Both the position numbers and the translations under genes were made by a program. The notes beneath the pieces are model-generated. The model saw only the letters and a program-made list of their open reading frames with translations, was not told the DNA's origin and made no database searches. 64,000 bases of DNA from Byssothecium circinans (lineage: Eukaryota > Ascomycota > Dothideomycetes > Pleosporales > Massarinaceae), in the NCBI GenBank assembly GCA_010015675.1, contig ML976992.1, positions 921,194 through 985,193 of the forward strand, read 5' to 3'. Below are positions 58,101 through 64,000 of this stretch, piece by piece. How positions within the stretch are numbered: position 1 is the stretch's first letter; each line of letters starts with the position of its first letter.

Positions 58101-58606
58101 CCCCGCTGCAAACCATCCCGTGTTTATCCCCCCGTGGGGTTAGTAGCGCCGGAGACAACGTCTCGTTTGGGAACGTTGCCAATAAAACGCATCCTGTCTG
58201 CTGGCGCCGTTGCAGGCCCGTTGCGGCACGGGTATGGGATTTACGGCGTCCTTGGCGAGTTGTGGCGACGCTTGAGGTAGTTTTGTACGGTGGCTTTAGA
58301 AAGGTGTAGGTGTGGTCGCATGTGAAACCGAATTTGGAGCTTGTACTGTAGACTATGTATGTATGATTCTTTGGAGATGGGGGCATGCGAGCAGAGCTAT
58401 CCGAAAATTGCAACAATATTGGAGTGCCGCGTTCTGCGTGGGCGCGAAAACGAGAACCCTGGTCATCGGGTGAGAGATGAGCAGAAATTGCTGGATGGTG
58501 ACGCGAAGTGATAGAACGTGCAGTATTGCATAAAACGGCATAATTAGATTCGTAGATAGTATCCGTACGTCTACCTAGCTACAGCAGCTCAGCTCAGCTC
58601 AGTATT
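55182..58606. other. Long gene-poor interval
   Basis: 3.4 kb upstream of SYF2 and downstream of the acyltransferase gene. Many short overlapping frames occur on both strands (for example 55477-55769, 57291-57797, 57946-58416) but none has a domain, a convincing start or plausible splice partners. An unrecognised non-coding RNA or poorly conserved gene cannot be excluded. Confidence 0.5.
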
Positions 58607-60085
58607 CTAGCGCTTCGGCGATGAAGGCGGCGCGAGCGCTTTATTGTACAACCAACTCGCCATCTTCACACTCGGTTCATCGAACAACTTCGTGACCACT
58701 TCGGCCACGTAAAGTGTAACCGGCAAGATAATCAGCTGCGGGACCCAAAACGCCAATTCCAATCCCATGGGTCCTCCTCTCGACAATGGGAACTTGTCGA
58801 CCCAATTGGGGATGTGTTGCTTTTGTGTCTCTCGCGTGAAGCCTGTGGCAGCGTAAAGGCGGTCTGCGAGCCCCCAGATCACGAATCCGTGGACGAGGTA
58901 CAGAGCGAACGAGATACGAGCGAGGTATTGGCAAATCCGCGATTCGAAGAAGCGCTTCACCAGCGGCAAGCGCGGAACCGATGCGACAGTGAAGAACGCC
59001 GCCCAGAAGAGGTAGAACCATTTCTTGTCGAAGACAGCTTGAGGCTTGAGGTGGGCGAGCCACCTCCATCCCGGAGATTTGGAGTAATCTGCTTCAAAGC
59101 CCGGCATATCGGTTGACGGAGCTCCACCGAGATACATGCCGAAAATGAAGAGGTGGAAGAAGATGAGTTCTCTGAAGCTGGAGAGCGCGGAGAAGATGCG
59201 TGGGAGTTGGTCGTCTAGGGCGAGGAGGTCGAGATCGCAGAGGAACATGCCCGCCATGAATAGCGCGCCGTACCATCCATCGACGATGTAGAGGAAGTAG
59301 AACATGAGTCCTACTTCACACCAGAGACGGGCGTTGCGTGTGCATCTCGTCAGAGCAGAGAGCGCAGTGTAGATGATGATTGAGCCTCGAAACTCGACCG
59401 GAATGGACCATGCATGCGGATGATAGGATAGAGGGAATTCGTAAAAGTTGCCCGTGAATACAAAACTGTAGTTCTTGAAGGTGGCATAGAAGTTCCAGAC
59501 ATCTTCGCGATAGGTTGATTTGAGCTCGCCGAAGTCGACCCAGAATTTCGTCCAGTGTCGCTGGGACATCCAGATGAAACTGACGGCGAAGACTGAAAAG
59601 TACAGCCTGAACCAGCGCCGGAAAAGCGCTGAACCAATGCTGTCCGCCGATTGCTGATATTGGCCTTTCTGGATGAGACCTAAGCTCTTCACTGAAAGGA
59701 CGTATCCTGAAATGACGAAGAAGACGGATACCGCATAGTGACCCCCAGAGAAGAAGTTCCGCACGAAAGGGAGAGCAGCAAAGTGATATTTGTTGTTGTA
59801 GCCGAAAGCGTTTTCGAATATCTCATTGCCGTGCAAGTTGTGAGCCCACAGCTGGTTGTGGTGGAGGTACACGAGGAACGCTGCAAAGCCTCGTAAACCG
59901 TCTAGCCATGCTGTTCGTCTCGCGGGCTTTTTTGGGTTGGATGATCTTCGTAATGTAGTGATGAACTCTGGTCGGACGAGGTCGAGGCTCCATCTTGCTG
60001 GCCGCACCGGTCTCCATGTTGCTGACTTCAGATCAACATCTTCAAATCGGCCGTGATCCAGCAGCCCTTCGAACTTGGGTGCCAT
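58607..60085 (-). CDS. Acyltransferase-3 family multi-pass membrane protein
   Basis: One exon, 492 aa. RRTAWLDGLRGFAAFLVYLH is the hallmark start of the acyltransferase-3 (OafA/Nose resistant-to-fluoxetine) domain, with the LHHN histidine, then HYAVSVFFVISGYVLSVKSL, PHAWSIPVEFRGSIIIYTAL, several more membrane helices and ISFALYLVHGFVIWGL near the end. These enzymes O-acylate sugars or small metabolites at membranes. The substrate is unknown. It is head-to-head with a GT32 glycosyltransferase, so modification of a glycan is a reasonable guess but inference only. Confidence 0.88.
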   Translation of the reverse strand: MAPKFEGLLDHGRFEDVDLKSATWRPVRPARWSLDLVRPEFITTLRRSSNPKKPARRTAWLDGLRGFAAFLVYLHHNQLWAHNLHGNEIFENAFGYNNKYHFAALPFVRNFFSGGHYAVSVFFVISGYVLSVKSLGLIQKGQYQQSADSIGSALFRRWFRLYFSVFAVSFIWMSQRHWTKFWVDFGELKSTYREDVWNFYATFKNYSFVFTGNFYEFPLSYHPHAWSIPVEFRGSIIIYTALSALTRCTRNARLWCEVGLMFYFLYIVDGWYGALFMAGMFLCDLDLLALDDQLPRIFSALSSFRELIFFHLFIFGMYLGGAPSTDMPGFEADYSKSPGWRWLAHLKPQAVFDKKWFYLFWAAFFTVASVPRLPLVKRFFESRICQYLARISFALYLVHGFVIWGLADRLYAATGFTRETQKQHIPNWVDKFPLSRGGPMGLELAFWVPQLIILPVTLYVAEVVTKLFDEPSVKMASWLYNKALAPPSSPKR

Positions 60086-60754
60086 GGTATGCAGACAATA
60101 GTGAGGAAGATGTTGGAATTGTCAACTGGCGATATGAGTTGACGGTGAGATCGCAATCGATGTCGGAATACAACATCGGTCATACCATCTCAAAGTCAAA
60201 AGCAAACCCAAAAGAAGCAAATCGTCCGTCACAAAAGATAGACTACTTCCGGCCGAGGAATAATGTTTTCTCTGCTCAGCTTTCAGATTGGCTCGGTCTA
60301 AACAGCTAGTGCAGGGGCCGGATGCAAAGTGCGGGGATAGTGTTGATCATAAACGTTTAGGGCGTAATGTGGTTGGGGCGTCCCTGGCAGACTGCATGTT
60401 CATATTAAATCAAGCCCCGAAAAAGTAAATGGCGACTGCAGCCACGGGTCTCCCGTGTGAACTTTAGCTCGGCGAACAACTACATCCTTGCCTCTGTAGC
60501 ATCGTGTCACCCAATGCCGGATTGCTTCCCAGTTGAACCTTGCCATGACCTTCCATGTTTGTATCTCTAGCCGTGATTTGCTCTTCGAGTGATAGCTCGA
60601 CGTCATGACTGCGCTTGACCGAGGCTCAGTGTTATGCGTGGAGATCATTGCGGCCGAGGAGCTAGGGATAAGCTGGCAAATAGCTTGTGCAATTTAGTTG
60701 CTGCCCTGAGGCTGGAAAATGAGCTCGTAGCCTTCGTTTCGTGAAAACCCAAGC
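60086..60754. promoter_or_regulatory. Divergent promoter region of the acyltransferase and GT32 genes
   Basis: 669 bp between the two starts; no other gene recognised. Confidence 0.45.
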
Positions 60755-62002
60755 ATGCGCACTCGAGCATTTAGGCCGCCTCCCCTGAAGCTTCACCTCG
60801 ATACCAAGATGCCAGCACACTCCCCTATAGCCTCGCACTTTAGGAGCAAGTTGACGACGCAAGTACGGAGAGTGCTGCCGGCATACGTTCTGTTCATCTT
60901 CCTGTTCCTCTTCTTTGCAAACACACACTTCTTCACCAAACCTATCCGAGCTGCGCACAAGTACCGGCGAGAATTGAAGTACCAGAAGCCCATACAGAAC
61001 CCGCGAGACTCTGTGATCCCAAGAAAGATCTGGCAGACGTGGAAGACGGGTCCACTCGCTTTCGAGCAACGTCATTCCGATGCAGCGAAAACGTGGCCGG
61101 CGAAAAACCCAAGCTATCGATATGAGGTGCTGACGGACGACAATTCCTTGCAGTACGTCGAGTGGCATTATGGCGTGCATGGCTTCAACCGACCAGACAT
61201 TATCGACCTGTACAAGGAGCTCAACATTACCATCATCAAGGCCGACCTGCTCCGGTATCTGGTCATGTACGCTGAAGGCGGTGTGTATGCCGACATCGAT
61301 GTGGAGTGCCTCCGACCGGTCGCTAGGTTTATACCTGAGCGATATACTGAAGAAGAGGTCGACATGATAATTGGTGTGGAGATTGACGAGCCGGCTTTTG
61401 AGAAGCATCCGATCCTAGGGTCCAAGTGCAAATCGTTCTGCCAATGGACGTTTGCCGCGAAACCACGCCTTCCAGTCATGATGAGGCTTATCGAAAATAT
61501 CCAGGATTGGCTCCATGAACTCTCTCACGACAAAGGAGTGCCCATATCGAAGCTCCAGCTTGACTTCAACGAGGTCATCAGCGGGACCGGTCCTTCAGCC
61601 TTCACACAGGCGGTGCTCGAACAGATGTCGGCACAAAACCACGGCAAGCCGGTGAATTGGGACCTGTTCCACAACCTGGCAGAGTCAAGGCTCGTGAGCG
61701 GCATCCTCGTGTTGAATGTTGAAGCCTTCGCTGCCGGGCAAGGGCACTCAGACTCGGGCAACCATGACTCAAGAGGAGCGCTTGCAAAGCACCACTACCA
61801 CGCCTCTGGCTGGCCAACTCTTCACCCAAGGCATAATCATCCCATGTATGGTGAGGTGGAGAAGTGCAATTGGAATCCAGGGTGTGTCGCGGAGTGGGAC
61901 AAGAACGTTGCCGAGTGGGATACTCTCGGGAAGGAGGAGCAGGACAAGCGTCTAGCCGCCCGTTCAGTTGCAGTTGCACTAGAAGAAAAGCAGAGATTAT
62001 AA
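60755..62002 (+). CDS. GT32-family glycosyltransferase, type II Golgi membrane protein (Och1/Hoc1-like)
   Basis: One exon, 415 aa. A short basic N-terminus and one membrane helix (VLPAYVLFIFLFLFFANTHF) give type II Golgi topology. The catalytic part has VIPRKIWQTWKTGPLAFEQR, the conserved block NITIIKADLLRYLVMYAEGG and VYADIDVECLRPV with the DxD metal/nucleotide-sugar motif. GT32 enzymes in fungi are mostly alpha-1,6-mannosyltransferases that start or extend N-glycan outer chains. The exact linkage is not shown. An in-frame ATG at 60809 (MPAHSPIASHF) is an alternative start. It is divergent from the acyltransferase gene. Confidence 0.88.
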   Translation: MRTRAFRPPPLKLHLDTKMPAHSPIASHFRSKLTTQVRRVLPAYVLFIFLFLFFANTHFFTKPIRAAHKYRRELKYQKPIQNPRDSVIPRKIWQTWKTGPLAFEQRHSDAAKTWPAKNPSYRYEVLTDDNSLQYVEWHYGVHGFNRPDIIDLYKELNITIIKADLLRYLVMYAEGGVYADIDVECLRPVARFIPERYTEEEVDMIIGVEIDEPAFEKHPILGSKCKSFCQWTFAAKPRLPVMMRLIENIQDWLHELSHDKGVPISKLQLDFNEVISGTGPSAFTQAVLEQMSAQNHGKPVNWDLFHNLAESRLVSGILVLNVEAFAAGQGHSDSGNHDSRGALAKHHYHASGWPTLHPRHNHPMYGEVEKCNWNPGCVAEWDKNVAEWDTLGKEEQDKRLAARSVAVALEEKQRL

Positions 62003-62537
62003 CATAGATACCGTCTAGATTCAGCATGGATAAGTTGCTCCGCGCAACAGGCTGTACGAGAGCGTGACGCTAGAAGTAGGCCGATGAGGATTTGGAACCA
62101 CTACAAGTGAAGACGGGAGACGCTTGCTGGGAAGGTCGTCGAGGAAAGGGTCACGCTCTCTGAAGCATTTGATTTTGGTGCATTGTTGGTGGTTCATGTC
62201 TGAGATGAGTAATGGATGCAATGGTGTATGGCGTTATGAAGTGGGCAGGACGACCACTGAGCGAGGGCCTCACATACCCTTTCTAGGCTTCGCTAGGGCG
62301 GAATACATAGGAATATAAGAATTTTTCAAACTTCATCAATTATGGAATGCATATGCAGATGGAAGTGATGAAGCCTGTTGCTGCTGGTGATGTGATTGCG
62401 GCCGAGAAATTGAGCTGTGAGAGAGGCCCGCTTGAGCTACCGTGCCCGTGCGCGCAGCGACCCACGTCGCGCAACGATCCACGAACACCAAAACACCAGA
62501 CAAATCCTAAACTTCAACGCGTCGTAACTCTACCACT
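62003..62537. other. Intergenic with the probable left end of a transposon
   Basis: The first 430 bp hold the GT32 3' region. From TA at 62438-62439 the sequence CCGTGCCCGTGCGCGCAGCG is GC-rich and resembles a pogo-type end, about 100 bp before the transposase ATG. The other end lies outside the window, so this is tentative. Confidence 0.4.
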
Positions 62538-64000
62538 ATGGCACCAATCGACGACGCGCTTACAGCAAACAAATCGCTGGAACCAGGAGAACACTTCTCA
62601 TATAGGGCAATTGCTCGTCAGTTCAATGTGCCGCACAGTACGCTGTCCCGAAGACACCAAGGTCGTCAGCGCCCACGGGAAGCTAAGGATACCGATCAAC
62701 ACAAACTCAACCCACAGCAAGAGTTAGAGCTTGTGAGCTATATTAAAGACCTTACAAAGAGAGGGCTGCCTCCTACAAGAGAGATGATACAAAATTTCGC
62801 ATCCTCGATAGCCACAGAGCCCGTGAGCGACGCTTGGGTTACCCGCTTTCTTGACCGACATGGCCACCATCTCATCTCTAAATGGACATCTGGAATTAAC
62901 TCTCTCCGCCACAACGCTAATTCAAACATTAAGTATAAGCTATACTTTGACTTGCTACATCAGAAGATAAAGCAGTACGACATACAGCCGCGCCACACCT
63001 ATAATATGGACGAGAAGGGCTTCATAATAGGTATAACAGGACGCTCAAAACGAGTGTTCAGTCGTCAGATGTGGGAGCGAAAAGAGGTGCAGGCGGCACT
63101 CCAAGATGGCTCTCGTGAATGGATCACCCTCTTAGCAGCTGTCTGCGCTGATGGGGAGGCTCTGCCACCGGGTCTTATCTATGCGGCTTCATCGGGGACA
63201 CTGCAATCGAGCTGGGTGGCCGATATTAAAGCCAGGAAACACGAGGTCTTTGTGGCTTCATCTCCCTCAGGTTGGAGTAACAACGACGTTAGGTTAGCAT
63301 GGCTTAAACAGGTCTTTAATCGCTGCATAAAGCAGAAAGCGCGATAAGCATGGCGACTCCTCATCCTTAACGGCCATAGGAGCCACTTAACGCAAGATTT
63401 TATCGACTACTGCGACTCCCATCGCATACTCCTAGCTGTGTTTCCCCCTCACTCCACCCATACGCTTCAACCTCTCGACGTAGTCCTGTTTAAACCTCTC
63501 TCCACTGCCTACTCTAAGGAGCTCTCCACCCACCTCCAGAGGAGCCAAGGGCTAGTACCAGTCAAGAAGGGAGACTTCTTCCCACTGTTCTGGAGAGCGT
63601 GGGAGTCCTCCTTTAAGATAGAGACTATCCTTAAGTCGTTTAAAGCTACTGGTATATGGCCTATGGACCCAGAGGTTATACTTAAACGCTTCACCCAGGA
63701 GGAGTCTAAGGAGCAGGATGAAGATAAAGCAGGTCCTTTAGCTCTCAAGGAGAGCGACTGGCGTCAAATGGACCGTCTCATACGCTCTGCCGTGAAGGAT
63801 GAAGGCGCAAAGGAGTCAAAGCAGCTAAGTCTCTCTCTCCACCAACTCCAGGTCCAAAACGAGCTACTATACCATGAGAATGACGGGCTAAGAGAGGCGC
63901 TTACTGCTAAGGAGAAGCATAAGAAGCGTGGCAAACCTCTTGACTTGCAGCAGCGAGAGGAGTATCATGGAGGAGCTGTCTTCTGGTCTCCGCGCAAGAT
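62538..64000 (+). pseudogene. Second pogo-family transposase, inactivated and cut by the window end
   Basis: The open part (62538-63347, 269 aa) has the same domain order as the 10.8 kb copy: Psq-type helix-turn-helix (YRAIARQFNVPHSTLSRRHQ), CENP-B-type segment (RGLPPTREMIQNFASSI) and YNMDEKGFIIG with the first catalytic Asp. After TAA at 63345 the same frame stays open to the window end: LLILNGHRSH, LLAVFPPHSTHTLQPLDVVL, FWRAWESSFKIETILKSFKA. The second catalytic Asp is Asn (AAC at 63369-63371), and the next Gly is Arg, both G-to-A changes. Amino-acid identity to the first copy is only moderate, so it is a different element family. One stop plus a lost catalytic residue make it inactive. Confidence 0.88.

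Noticed and set aside
57946..58416. 156-codon minus-strand frame
   Set aside because: It overlaps a similar plus-strand frame, lacks a domain and has no credible splice partners.

Overview
The window is nuclear DNA of a filamentous ascomycete (Pezizomycotina). Dothideomycetes/Pleosporales is the likeliest group, judged from protein flavour and from short introns of roughly 45-65 nt with GTRNGY donors; this placement is inference. All gene calls come from reading the sequence, and most multi-exon models below close in frame to the base. The window has about 20 housekeeping genes, a 16 kb accessory stretch (10.7-26.9 kb), and transposon material at 10.7-12.8, 46.8-48.3 and 62.5-64 kb. One 890-base run of N lies inside the first transposon.

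Region by region. 0-10.6 kb: a mitochondrial PPR protein, phosphomevalonate kinase (ERG8), ribosomal protein L35, the Golgi SNARE GOS1 and the ATP synthase assembly factor ATP10. 10.7-26.9 kb: a Fot/pogo-type transposon in the ATP10 upstream region, a hypothetical gene broken by 4 bases, an F-box-like gene, and a head-to-head pair made of a STAND (NLR-like) NTPase ending in C2H2 zinc fingers and a SNF2 helicase carrying a RING-like insert. A gene-poor stretch follows. 26.9-46.4 kb: ERG26 (sterol C-4 decarboxylase), a chromodomain/SET histone H3K9 methyltransferase, RRP1, TRM8, GID4, MAGO, COPI beta (SEC26), an initiator tRNA-Met, a sphingoid base kinase and a single-pass surface protein. 46.4-48.9 kb: two inverted-repeat elements, one a nearly perfect 703-bp palindrome. 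48.9-62 kb: a small hypothetical protein, a secreted GH30 hydrolase, CWC25, ESF2, SYF2, then 3.4 kb without a gene, then a divergent pair (acyltransferase-3 membrane protein and GT32 glycosyltransferase). 62.5-64 kb: a second, diverged and inactivated pogo-type transposase that runs off the window.

Functional themes. Two isoprenoid/sterol genes (ERG8, ERG26) lie 20 kb apart, too far to be called a cluster. RNA metabolism is strongly represented (RRP1, ESF2, CWC25, SYF2, MAGO, TRM8, L35). The transposon copies carry stop codons and substitutions of the C-to-T/G-to-A type, which fits repeat-induced point mutation or cytosine deamination; the window also encodes the H3K9 methyltransferase that normally acts on such DNA.

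The most unusual observation is the initiator tRNA-Met at 42090-42220. It contains a 54-nt insertion with a perfect mRNA-type donor, branch site and acceptor inside the anticodon stem, plus a 5-nt insertion at the normal tRNA intron site. Removing both leaves exactly a 72-nt initiator tRNA. Next in interest are the STAND-zinc finger/SNF2-RING pair bracketed by inverted copies of one repeat, and the 703-bp palindrome.
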